This document shows, in pieces, positions 6,258 through 12,254 of a DNA stretch of 14,076 bases (position 1 is its first letter; each line of letters opens with the position of its first letter). The stretch is taken from positions 1 through 14,076 of the forward strand of contig CBDTTW010000074.1 in NCBI GenBank assembly GCA_965363675.1, written 5' to 3'. Both the position numbers and the translations under genes were made by a program. The notes below the pieces were generated by a model. It searched no databases. It was not told the origin of the DNA and saw only the letters and a program-made list of their open reading frames with translations. The stretch comes from CBDTTW01 sp965363675. Lineage in GTDB: Bacteria; Bacteroidota; Rhodothermia; Rhodothermales; DASSAV01.

Positions 6258-6557
6258 TACGCCCGGCAGGAATCGAACCTGCAACCTGCGGATTCAGGTT
6301 TGCGCCGGTTTCCCGGCTCCCCGGACTATCCCTTCACCGTATTCCGGCCCTCCGGAACGTAGGTGGTGGCCGTCTAGTCTCTACACCTTCCTCCCAGGGG
6401 AGGCTTGGCTCGGGATTGCCCTGAGGCCATCGGCCCGGTAGGTTTCCCCGAATTTGACCACGTACACTTCGGGCGTTTCCCCCCGAAGGCCCACTTCAGG
6501 CGACGGCAAGTCGCCTAGGTAGAAGTCCGCTGCTCTATCCAGTTGAGCTACGGGCGC
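6258..6557 (-). tRNA. tRNA-Arg(UCU) interrupted by a group I intron
   Basis: The two exons form one 74-nt tRNA. The 5' exon is 6557-6521 (acceptor GCGCCCG, D arm GCTC/GAGC, anticodon stem GCGGA, then CTTCT). The 3' exon is 6294-6258 (AA, stem TCCGC, T arm GCAGG-TTCGATT-CCTGC, acceptor CGGGCGT, discriminator A). Joined, they give a seven-base loop CTTCTAA with anticodon UCU, which reads the arginine codons AGA and AGG. The insertion lies directly after anticodon base U36. CCA is not encoded. The gene sits 26 bases after tRNA-Pro on the same strand. AGA/AGG codons should be rare in so GC-rich a genome, but the tRNA would still be needed to decode them. Confidence 0.93.
6295..6520 (-). ncRNA. 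Group I self-splicing intron (IC3-like) in tRNA-Arg(UCU)
   Basis: This 226-nt intron has the full group I core, read 5' to 3' on the minus strand. A 7-bp hairpin at its start is AGGCGAC/GTCGCCT (6516-6510 with 6504-6498). GGG at 6492-6490 is the likely guide and would pair with exon UCU, giving the usual U-G pair at the splice site. P2 is CTTCGGG/CCCGAAG (6488-6482 with 6473-6467). P3 is GTGGTC/GGCCAC (6461-6456 with 6371-6366). The P element is AAATTCGGGGAAACC (6455-6441) and Q is AATCCCGAGCCAAG (6417-6404). R includes GTGTAGAGACTAGACGG (6386-6370). P7 is GACTA/TAGTC (6379-6375 with 6328-6324). P8 is TTCCGG/CCGGAA and P9 is GCCGG-GAAA-CCGGC (6317-6304). It ends in G. The core closely resembles the Azoarcus tRNA-Ile and cyanobacterial tRNA-Leu introns as I recall them. 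It carries no ORF. Confidence 0.93.
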
Positions 6558-6583
6558 ATGGGCGCCACGGCATGCCTGTTTCG

Positions 6584-6657
6584 TCGGGGCGGCCGGATTC
6601 GAACCGACGACCTTCTGCTCCCAAAGCAGACGCGCTACCGGCCTGCGCTACGCCCCG
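6584..6657 (-). tRNA. tRNA-Pro(UGG)
   Basis: A 74-nt cloverleaf on the minus strand. The acceptor CGGGGCG pairs with CGCCCCG, with the C1-G72 pair typical of proline tRNA. The D arm is GCGC/GCGC. The anticodon arm is TCTGC-TTTGGGA-GCAGA with anticodon UGG. The T arm is GTCGG-TTCGAAT-CCGGC and the discriminator is A. CCA is not encoded. It follows the DUF4295 gene by 46 bases. Confidence 0.95.
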
Positions 6658-6703
6658 ATGCCTTTGCCGGCTTCGGCGCGCCCTGCGCCCCGGAGCCGCG
6701 CCC

Positions 6704-6874
6704 TCAGGCGCGCGTGGGCTTGAGCTCTTCCTGGAGGTTGTCCAGGTTGACCATCTTGGCGCGGAAGCGGTACTGGCCGTTTTCCTTCTTCTCGGCCACG
6801 ACGACCTTCGCCATCTTGTTGGCGACCGAGTTCTTGAGGCGGTCGGTGCGCTGGTTCTTGTTTACTTTTGCCAT
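6704..6874 (-). CDS. DUF4295 family small protein, probable Bacteroidota ribosomal protein
   Basis: This 56-residue basic protein starts MAKVNKNQRTDRLKNS, with the family-like core KMAKVVVAEKKENGQYRFRA (residues 20-39) and KMVNLDNLQEEL (40-51). DUF4295 genes lie directly after rpmB and rpmG in Bacteroidota, and this gene begins two bases after the rpmG stop. The family has been reported, as I recall, as a Bacteroidota-specific large-subunit protein (bL38). The assignment rests on position and the C-terminal pattern, so it is good but not certain. AAGGAG inside the last codons of rpmG, 11 bases before the ATG, may act as a ribosome binding site. Confidence 0.75.
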   Translation of the reverse strand: MAKVNKNQRTDRLKNSVANKMAKVVVAEKKENGQYRFRAKMVNLDNLQEELKPTRA

Positions 6875-6876
6875 GG

Positions 6877-7047
6877 CTACTTGATCTCCTTGTGTACGGT
6901 GTGCTTACGCAACGCCGGGTTGTACTTCTTGAGTTCGAGGCGGCCGGTCGTGTTGCGACGATTCTTCATCGTCGAGTAGCGCGAAGTGCCCGGCGCTTCG
7001 GTGCACTCCAGGATGACCTTGATGCGGTTTTCTTTGCCCTTTGCCAT
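6877..7047 (-). CDS. rpmG: Large ribosomal subunit protein bL33
   Basis: This 56-residue protein begins MAKGKENRIKVILECTEAPG and continues with RYSTMKNRRNTTGRLELKKY (23-42) and NPALRKHTVHKEIK, the usual bL33 pattern and length. Only one of the four zinc-ligand cysteines of the C+ form is present (C15), so it is the zinc-free type. It lies between rpmB and the DUF4295 gene on the same strand, the standard Bacteroidota order. Confidence 0.95.
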   Translation of the reverse strand: MAKGKENRIKVILECTEAPGTSRYSTMKNRRNTTGRLELKKYNPALRKHTVHKEIK

Positions 7048-7076
7048 ATCAACGCTCTGCGGGAACGTAGGGTTCA

Positions 7077-7092
7077 GCCGGCCGGGGCCGGC
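7077..7092 (-). other. GC-rich hairpin between rpmB and rpmG
   Basis: GCCGGC-CGGG-GCCGGC is a perfect 6-bp inverted repeat with a four-base loop, inside the 60-base gap between the rpmB stop and the rpmG start. It could modulate read-through or mark an RNA processing point. In DNA this GC-rich, such a short palindrome may also be chance. Confidence 0.3.
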
Positions 7093-7107
7093 GCGCCCGG
7101 TGAATCG

Positions 7108-7344
7108 TTAAATCTTGACGCCTTGCTTGCGCGCTTTGTCCAGCACGGCCTTGATGCCGTTCTTGCTGATCGTCTTGATCGTCTGCGCCGTCACGCGGAG
7201 CGTGACCCAGCGGTCTTCTTCCGGCACGTAGAACCGCTTGCGTTGCAGGTTGATATCAAAACGGCGCTTGGCCTTGTTGTTGGCGTGGGAAACGTGGTTG
7301 CCCGACACGGGGCGCTTTCCCGTTAGCTGGTCCTTGCGAGCCAT
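7108..7344 (-). CDS. rpmB: Large ribosomal subunit protein bL28
   Basis: This 78-residue bL28 begins MARKDQLTGKRPVSGNHVSH with NNKAKRRFDINLQRKRF at 22-38, the classic G-x-x-V-x-x-G-N-x-x-S-H-x-x-x-K-x-x-R-R signature, and ends in a lysine-rich helix (ISKNGIKAVLDKARKQG). Length and motifs are normal for the family. It is the first gene after the promoter at 7433-7464 and leads the rpmB-rpmG-DUF4295-tRNA block. AGGA lies five bases before the ATG, a weak ribosome binding site. Confidence 0.97.
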   Translation of the reverse strand: MARKDQLTGKRPVSGNHVSHANNKAKRRFDINLQRKRFYVPEEDRWVTLRVTAQTIKTISKNGIKAVLDKARKQGVKI

Positions 7345-7426
7345 GATCCTGATTCCGTTTAGGGGCCGCCGCCCCGGAGGGCTGCCGGCGAACGCGGTCT
7401 GGTTGGAAAGCCGCTCGGGCGGCTCA
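7345..7426 (-). other. rpmB leader with two small hairpins
   Basis: The predicted transcript starts near 7426, leaving about 80 untranslated bases before rpmB. AGCCGC-TCGG-GCGGCT (7409-7424 on the plus strand) lies at the very 5' end, and GGGGC-CGCC-GCCCC (7362-7375) lies about 18 bases before the ATG. Such leaders can protect the 5' end or allow ribosomal-protein feedback. No known leader family is recognised. Confidence 0.3.
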
Positions 7427-7432
7427 AGCTTT

Positions 7433-7464
7433 CAAATATACGGCGGCGCCCCGGCGCTGCGCAA
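7433..7464 (-). promoter_or_regulatory. Bacteroidota-type promoter of the rpmB operon
   Basis: On the minus strand TTG (7464-7462), a 21-base spacer, then TATATTTG (7440-7433), a perfect match to the -7 consensus TAnnTTTG. It lies 88 bases before the rpmB ATG and just after the comA stop. It probably drives rpmB, rpmG, the DUF4295 gene and the three tRNA genes. Confidence 0.75.
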
Positions 7465-7488
7465 CCGGCCGCCGCAGGCGGCGCGCCG

Positions 7489-8304
7489 CTACTCGTGCTG
7501 CCAGCGGCCCCACATGGCCGCTTCGCCGGCGGGCTTCTTGTAGAATTCGAACAGGGTGTCGCCCCGCAGCCCCAGCCGGATCGTTTCGAGCGACATCACG
7601 TCCTCGGCGGCGATGTTGCCCAGGTTGACGTTCGGGCCGGAGTGCTTGATGAACCAGACCTGCTGCGCTTTCTGCGGCGCCTCGAAAATCAGGCGGCGGT
7701 GGTCGATGGAGTCCACGATCTCATCGACCAGCCCCGAGCGCACCTCGCCGTTGGCGCGGAACAGGCCCACGTTGCCGCTCTCGCGGGCTTCGCAGATCAC
7801 CTTCCAACTGCCTGCCTCCAGCTCGGCCTGGATGAGCTGCACCCACTTGTAGGGGGGCATGATCTTCTCGGCGTCCTTCGAGCCGACCTCGCTGAGCACC
7901 GTAAAATCGCGCGCGAGCGTGCGGATGCACTCCAGCTTGCGCTCGAACGGCAGCTCGATGGAGCCGTCCGAGACCTCGACGAACGTGATGCCCAGCCGCT
8001 GGAGCATGCTTCGGTAGGCGTCGAGACGGTTGCGCATGAAAAACGCTTCGAAGAGCGTGCCGCCGAAGTACACCGGGATGCCGGCCTCGCGGTAGAGGGC
8101 CAGCTTGCGCTCCAGGTGAGGCGTGATGAGCGCCGTGCCCCAGCCCATCTTGACCAGGTCCACGAACGCGGCGTTCACCTCGAGCGCGTCTTCGACCTGC
8201 CGCAGGGCGAGGCCCTTGTCGAGCATGAGCGTAATGCCTTCGTGGCGCGGCTTGGGCGGCCGCGCCGGGACGCCGGGCAGATCGACGAGCGGTTGCGTGA
8301 GCAT
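7489..8304 (-). CDS. comA: Phosphosulfolactate synthase (ComA family)
   Basis: This 271-residue TIM-barrel protein is of the ComA family, which adds sulfite to phosphoenolpyruvate to make (R)-2-phospho-3-sulfolactate. Visible family motifs are GITLMLDKGL at 23-32, DLVKMGWGTALITP at 49-62, GGTLFE at 81-86, VEVSDGSIELP at 109-119, SEVGSKD at 138-144, CEARESGNVGLF at 171-182 and FEAPQKAQQVWFI at 207-219. In methanogens the step opens coenzyme M synthesis; in bacteria it leads to sulfolactate. No ComB or ComC homologue is in the window. A role in sulfolactate or sulfonolipid precursor supply is inference. It starts 33 bases after the Lol-type permease gene and is probably co-transcribed with it. 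The symbol comA here does not refer to the competence regulator. Confidence 0.9.
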   Translation of the reverse strand: MLTQPLVDLPGVPARPPKPRHEGITLMLDKGLALRQVEDALEVNAAFVDLVKMGWGTALITPHLERKLALYREAGIPVYFGGTLFEAFFMRNRLDAYRSMLQRLGITFVEVSDGSIELPFERKLECIRTLARDFTVLSEVGSKDAEKIMPPYKWVQLIQAELEAGSWKVICEARESGNVGLFRANGEVRSGLVDEIVDSIDHRRLIFEAPQKAQQVWFIKHSGPNVNLGNIAAEDVMSLETIRLGLRGDTLFEFYKKPAGEAAMWGRWQHE

Positions 8305-8337
8305 GAAATCGCTTACAGGCTAGGTGCAGCGGCGGCT

Positions 8338-9603
8338 TCAGGCTTCCACCTGCACGGCCCGCGCCGGCTCGACGGCCGCGGCGCGCAAGGCCGGATAAAT
8401 CGAAGCCAGGATGCACAACCCCAGGGATACGGTCCCGATCAAAATAAGATCGAGCGGGCGCACCGACACAGGGTAGGCGTGGATCATGAACGATTCCGCG
8501 CTCCGCATGGGCACGAGCGCCCAGTATTTCTGCGCCAGCGCCAGCGCCAGCCCCCCCGCCATGCCCAGCCCCGTCCCGATGCCGCCGATGAGCAGCCCTT
8601 CCAGCAGGAAGATGCGGCGGATGTTGCGGCGCGAGACCCCGAGCGCTTGCAGCACCCCGATGTCGCGCCGCTTCTCGATGACGACCATCGTCAGCGAGCC
8701 GACGATGTTGAAGGCGGCCACGAGGATGATGAGCATCAGGATGAAGTAGGCGCCCCACTTTTCGAGCTGCATCACGTCGTAGAGCGAGCGCTGAAGGTCG
8801 TACCACGTCCGGACCTCGTAGGCGCCCGGCGGCAGGAGGCGGCGCAGCGCGGCCTGGACGGCCGCCGCCCGGTCGAGGTCGTCCAGGCGCAGCTCGACGC
8901 CCGAGACGCTGCCCGGCATCCGGAACAGGCGCTGCGCCTCGACGAGGCCGATGAATACGTGGCTCTCGTCGTAGGCGGCCTCCATCTCGAAGAGGCCGCG
9001 CACCTCGAAGCGGGTGGGCGGCGGCGCGCCGAAGGCGCTCGTGAGCGTGCGTTCGAGCGCCGGGGCCGAAAGCAGCGCCACGCGGCTGCCCCCCACGCCG
9101 CCCGCGCCGGGCGTCAGGGCGAAGCGCTGCCCGAGGCTCATGCCGAGCACGATGCCCGGCCCGCCTTCGCGGCGGCTTACGTCGAAGGCGCCGAAGCCGG
9201 TGCCCTCGGCCAGGCGGTTCATGCCGCGCCACACCTCGGCGTCCACGCCGCGCACGATGACGACCTTGCTCAGCTCGGCGCCGCCCTCGTGCAGCAGCAG
9301 CGCCTTCCCCTCGACGTAGGGCGACGCCTGCTCGACGTGCGGCAGGGCCAGGGCCAGCCGCATCAGCGAGTCCGGCCGCGCGATGCCCCGCCCGTCCACC
9401 GCCACGATGCGCACGTGCGGATCGAGCGAGACGAGCAAATCGCGCACGAAGTCGTAGAAGCCGTTCATCACCGAGAGCACTACGATGAGCGCCGCCACGC
9501 CGAGGGCCACCCCGGAGATCGAGATGCCTGTGATGATGGTGATGAGCGAGACGCGGCGGCGCGAGGCCAGGTAGCGGCGCGCCAGGAGAAAGCGGTAGTC
9601 CAT
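8338..9603 (-). CDS. LolC/LolE-type ABC transporter permease
   Basis: This 421-residue inner-membrane protein has the LolC/E plan. It opens MDYRFLLARRYLASRR, with membrane segment 20-46 and a large periplasmic MacB-like domain at 48-283 that includes GIVLGMSLGQRFAL (150-163). Three membrane segments follow near 285-310, 332-356 and 384-403. The coupling sequence IEKRRDIGVLQALGVSRRNI at 309-328 is the FtsX/LolC hallmark. These permeases lift lipoproteins from the inner membrane for delivery to the outer membrane, driven by a LolD-type ATPase that is not in this window. The ATG at 9603 was chosen because it gives the family N terminus; an upstream in-frame ATG at 9681 adds 26 unlikely residues. 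A poor promoter match (TTG, 17 bases, TACTTGTT) lies at 9632-9659 on the minus strand. Confidence 0.9.
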   Translation of the reverse strand: MDYRFLLARRYLASRRRVSLITIITGISISGVALGVAALIVVLSVMNGFYDFVRDLLVSLDPHVRIVAVDGRGIARPDSLMRLALALPHVEQASPYVEGKALLLHEGGAELSKVVIVRGVDAEVWRGMNRLAEGTGFGAFDVSRREGGPGIVLGMSLGQRFALTPGAGGVGGSRVALLSAPALERTLTSAFGAPPPTRFEVRGLFEMEAAYDESHVFIGLVEAQRLFRMPGSVSGVELRLDDLDRAAAVQAALRRLLPPGAYEVRTWYDLQRSLYDVMQLEKWGAYFILMLIILVAAFNIVGSLTMVVIEKRRDIGVLQALGVSRRNIRRIFLLEGLLIGGIGTGLGMAGGLALALAQKYWALVPMRSAESFMIHAYPVSVRPLDLILIGTVSLGLCILASIYPALRAAAVEPARAVQVEA

Positions 9604-9716
9604 GCAAAGGCTTTTCGGAGGGGCGGCGCAGAACAAGTACGCCCGCCGCCTGTTATCAAGGTACGAACGCCGTGAGGGCATCCCGCCCGCATCCCTCTGC
9701 CTAGTCTCTCGCCGTA

Positions 9717-10442
9717 ATGCCGCGCCGCGCGACGCTCGGGCTGCTCGTCTGGCTGGCCCTCTGGGGGCGGCCGGCGGCGGCTCAGGAAATCATCGAGGAT
9801 ACGCTTGCCACCGGCCCCGACCCCTACGCCTCCGGGGTGGGCATGCAGGTGGTGCTCGCCAACAGCGGCTTCGGGCTGGGGGCCTACTACCGCGCCGAGC
9901 TGCGCGGGGCCGCCTCGTTCATCGTCGAGGGCAGCATCGGGGCGGGCAAGGACGAGCGCGAGATCAAGTTCTTCACCTACTTCCGCTCGTACATCCCCAA
10001 CAAGGGGCATTACTTCATCATGGCCCCCCTCCAGGCGGGCTTCCAGCAGCGCCTGTTCCGCAACACCATCGAGGACAACTTCCGCCCCTACGTGCAGCTC
10101 GCCGCAGGCCCGGCCCTCGGGTGGGTGTCGCCGTACTTCCGGGACTGCAACGGCAACGGCCGCTACGACGAGGACGGATTTTGCGCCAACGGCAAGGAGG
10201 AGCGCGTCTACGGGGTGTTCACGGCGATTCCGAAGGGCGAGGGGCGCCTGGGCTGGAACGGCCTCCTCGCCGTAGGCGCGCACTTCGGCAGCAGCACGTC
10301 GGTGGCCCAGGGGGTGCGCATCGGGTACGCCTTCTCGTACTTCAGCCGCGAGGTGCCGCTGCTCGAACCGCAGATCCCCGAGGGCAGCCGCCGCTACTTC
10401 GGCAGCCCGACCATCACGCTCACGTTCGGACGCATCCTGTAG
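9717..10442 (+). CDS. Predicted outer-membrane beta-barrel protein with Ca-binding-like loop
   Basis: This is a 241-residue protein of unknown function. A signal peptide covers residues 1-23 (GLLVWLALW core, ending AAAQ). The rest is built of alternating hydrophobic/polar strands rich in glycine and aromatic residues (GMQVVLANSGFGLGAYYRA, YVQLAAGPALGWVSPYF, VRIGYAFSYFS) and ends in a strand TITLTFGRIL, as outer-membrane barrels do. A DCNGNGRYDEDGFC insert at 143-156 resembles a calcium-binding loop (D143, N145, N147, D151), with Cys144 and Cys156 at its edges. It is divergent from the Lol-type gene and ends 11 bases from the end of ychF. No named family is recognised. Confidence 0.75.
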   Translation: MPRRATLGLLVWLALWGRPAAAQEIIEDTLATGPDPYASGVGMQVVLANSGFGLGAYYRAELRGAASFIVEGSIGAGKDEREIKFFTYFRSYIPNKGHYFIMAPLQAGFQQRLFRNTIEDNFRPYVQLAAGPALGWVSPYFRDCNGNGRYDEDGFCANGKEERVYGVFTAIPKGEGRLGWNGLLAVGAHFGSSTSVAQGVRIGYAFSYFSREVPLLEPQIPEGSRRYFGSPTITLTFGRIL

Positions 10443-10453
10443 GGCGCGCCGCT

Positions 10454-11548
10454 TTACACGTTGAACCGGAACAGCATCACGTCGCCATCCTCGACGACGT
10501 ACTCGCGGCCTTCGGAGCGCATCAGGCCCGCCTCGCGGACGGCGGTCTCGGCGCCCAGGCGGTCGTAGTCGGCGTACTTGATCGTCTCGGCGCGGATGAA
10601 GCCCCGCTCGAAGTCGCTGTGGATGACGCCGGCGGCCTGCGGCGCGCGGGCGCCCCGCGCCACGGTCCAGGCGCGCGACTCCTTGGGGCCGGCGGTGAAA
10701 AACGTGATCAGGCCCAGCAAATCGTATGCTTCGCGGATGAGGCGCTCCAGCCCGGAGCGCTCCACGCCCATTTCCTCCAGGAAGGCGTGGCGCTCGTCCT
10801 CGTCCAGCTCGGCCACCTGCGCTTCCAGCTCGGCGCAGATCACCACGACGCGCGCGCCCTCGGCCTCGGCGCGGCGGCGCACCGCCTCGACGTAGCGGTT
10901 GCCCCCGGCCAGGTCGGCCTCGGCGACGTTGGCCGCGTAGAGGACGGGCTTCGAGGTAAGCAGGAACAGCCCGTCGGCCCATTCCTGCTGCTCAGGGGCC
11001 GCCTCGAAGGCGCGCGCGGGGCGGCCCTCGCCGAGGTGCGCCAGCATGGCTTCGTAGAAGGCCAGCTCCTCCTTGATCTTGCGGTCGCCGGTTTTGGCGT
11101 TCTTCTGCGCCCGCTCAACGCGCTTCTCGGCCGTCTCCAGGTCCTTGAGCAGCAGTTCCGTCTCGATGATCTCGATGTCGCGGTCGGGATCGACCGTTCC
11201 GGCGACGTGGACGATATTTTCGTCCTCGAAGCAGCGCACCACGTGCACGATGGCATCGACCTCGCGGATGTGCCCGAGGAACTGGTTGCCCAGCCCTTCG
11301 CCCTTCGAGGCGCCGGCCACCAACCCGGCGATGTCCACGAACTCGACGGTCGTCGGGACGAGCTTGGCCGAGCGGGCAAGCGCTCCGAGGCGGCGCAGGC
11401 GCGGGTCCGGCACGGGGGCCACGCCCACGTTGGGCTCGATGGTGCAGAACGGGTAGTTGGCCGACTCGGCCCCGGCGCTGCTCAGAGCATTGAAAAGGGT
11501 AGACTTGCCCACGTTCGGGAGCCCGACGATGCCACAACGGAGAGCCAT
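10454..11548 (-). CDS. ychF: Ribosome-binding ATPase YchF
   Basis: This 364-residue Obg-superfamily P-loop ATPase is full length for the family. G1 is GLPNVGKST at 9-17 and G3 is DIAGLVAGASKGEGLGNQFL at 72-91. G4 is NVAE at 207-210 instead of NKxD, which in the YchF/OLA1 family goes with ATP rather than GTP preference. A coiled-coil helical arm covers about 130-175, and the C-terminal TGS domain at 281-363 includes FFTAGPKESRAWTV, HSDFERGFIRAE and GDVMLFRFNV. YchF binds ribosomes and is linked to stress responses. It is convergent with the 9717 gene and divergent from the 11644 gene. Confidence 0.97.
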   Translation of the reverse strand: MALRCGIVGLPNVGKSTLFNALSSAGAESANYPFCTIEPNVGVAPVPDPRLRRLGALARSAKLVPTTVEFVDIAGLVAGASKGEGLGNQFLGHIREVDAIVHVVRCFEDENIVHVAGTVDPDRDIEIIETELLLKDLETAEKRVERAQKNAKTGDRKIKEELAFYEAMLAHLGEGRPARAFEAAPEQQEWADGLFLLTSKPVLYAANVAEADLAGGNRYVEAVRRRAEAEGARVVVICAELEAQVAELDEDERHAFLEEMGVERSGLERLIREAYDLLGLITFFTAGPKESRAWTVARGARAPQAAGVIHSDFERGFIRAETIKYADYDRLGAETAVREAGLMRSEGREYVVEDGDVMLFRFNV

Positions 11549-11643
11549 TTCGTAACTATGCTAATCGAATGATGCCTAACACTTCTGCCCGGCAAGGGTG
11601 TATTTTCGCAAGAACAACCGCGAAGTATCGCCCAGGACCCACT

Positions 11644-12195
11644 TTGTTCCACCGCTTCCGACAACTTGCGTGCGCTTCGGCCTTCCGGCGGGCGGCGGCC
11701 TTCGCGCTTTTGGCGCTGGCCCCGGCGCTGCTCGGCCCGGCGTGGGGGCAGGGCGCGCCGCCGGGGCGGCCGCGCTTTTTGCAGGCCGGCGTCGGCGTCG
11801 TCCCGGGCGGCGGCGTGCAGCTCGCGCTCGTCTCGCCGCGCAGCATCATCACCGTCGAGGGCGCCTTCTACGCCGACGTTACGCCGACGTTCGGCGGCGG
11901 CGAGGGCAGCGTGCAGTTCTCGGCCGGCGTCGGCGGCGCGCTGCGGCCGCTCCAACTGGCGCGCCTGCTCACCAACACCGCCCCGACGCGCTACGACGTG
12001 GACTTCGGGCTGCGCCTGGGGCCGGGGCTGTTCTTCGCCTTCAACGAGACGCGCGCCGCCAAAAACCAGCGCTTCAGCCTGTTCCTGGAGCCGTTCCTGC
12101 GCTTCACGACCGAGCTGGCGTCGGGGCGGACGGTCTTTGCCGAGGCCGGCATCCAGCGCCCGCTCTTGCGCGCCGGCTTCTGGTTCGCGCTTTAG
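11644..12195 (+). CDS. Small predicted secreted or outer-membrane beta-rich protein
   Basis: With a TTG start at 11644 the product is 183 residues and opens on a clear signal peptide (MFHRFRQL, then AAAFALLALAPALL, cleavage near GPAWGQ). The mature part is beta-rich (LQAGVGVVPGGGVQLALVSP, IITVEGAFYADVTPTFGGG, VDFGLRLGPGLFFAFNE, SLFLEPFLRFTTELA) and ends RAGFWFAL, typical of a small outer-membrane barrel. An ATG at 11569 in the same frame would add 25 residues ahead of the signal peptide and leave only 20 bases to the divergent ychF start. TATTTTCG at 11601-11608 is close to the -7 consensus and fits the later start. Function unknown; it resembles the 9717 protein only in general design. Confidence 0.65.
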   Translation: MFHRFRQLACASAFRRAAAFALLALAPALLGPAWGQGAPPGRPRFLQAGVGVVPGGGVQLALVSPRSIITVEGAFYADVTPTFGGGEGSVQFSAGVGGALRPLQLARLLTNTAPTRYDVDFGLRLGPGLFFAFNETRAAKNQRFSLFLEPFLRFTTELASGRTVFAEAGIQRPLLRAGFWFAL

Positions 12196-12254
12196 GGCCG
12201 TCGGGCGCTTGAAGCCCACCCGGACGCGCACCGCCGCCCCTATCGCCAGGCGCG

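Noticed and set aside
6250..6441. Plus-strand frame with GRNRTCNLRIQVC
   Set aside because: It reads across the antisense of the tRNA-Arg 3' exon and the group I intron.
6258..6557. Two separate broken tRNA fragments (tRNA pseudogenes)
   Set aside because: The halves join into one perfect cloverleaf and the stretch between them has the conserved core of a group I intron.
6543..6884. Plus-strand frame beginning MSYGRMGATACLFRRGG
   Set aside because: It is a false translation through tRNA-Pro and the antisense of the DUF4295 gene; the GRIRTDDLLLPKQTRY stretch is a known tRNA artefact.
6868..7326. 152-codon plus-strand frame over rpmG and rpmB
   Set aside because: It lies antisense to two unmistakable ribosomal protein genes.
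7495..9675. 726-codon plus-strand open frame
   Set aside because: It is the antisense shadow of the ComA-like and Lol-type genes, with no signal, motif or domain of its own.
9602..11572. 656-codon plus-strand frame spanning two genes
   Set aside because: It runs in the wrong frame over the 9717 barrel gene and antisense to ychF, whose motifs are unambiguous.
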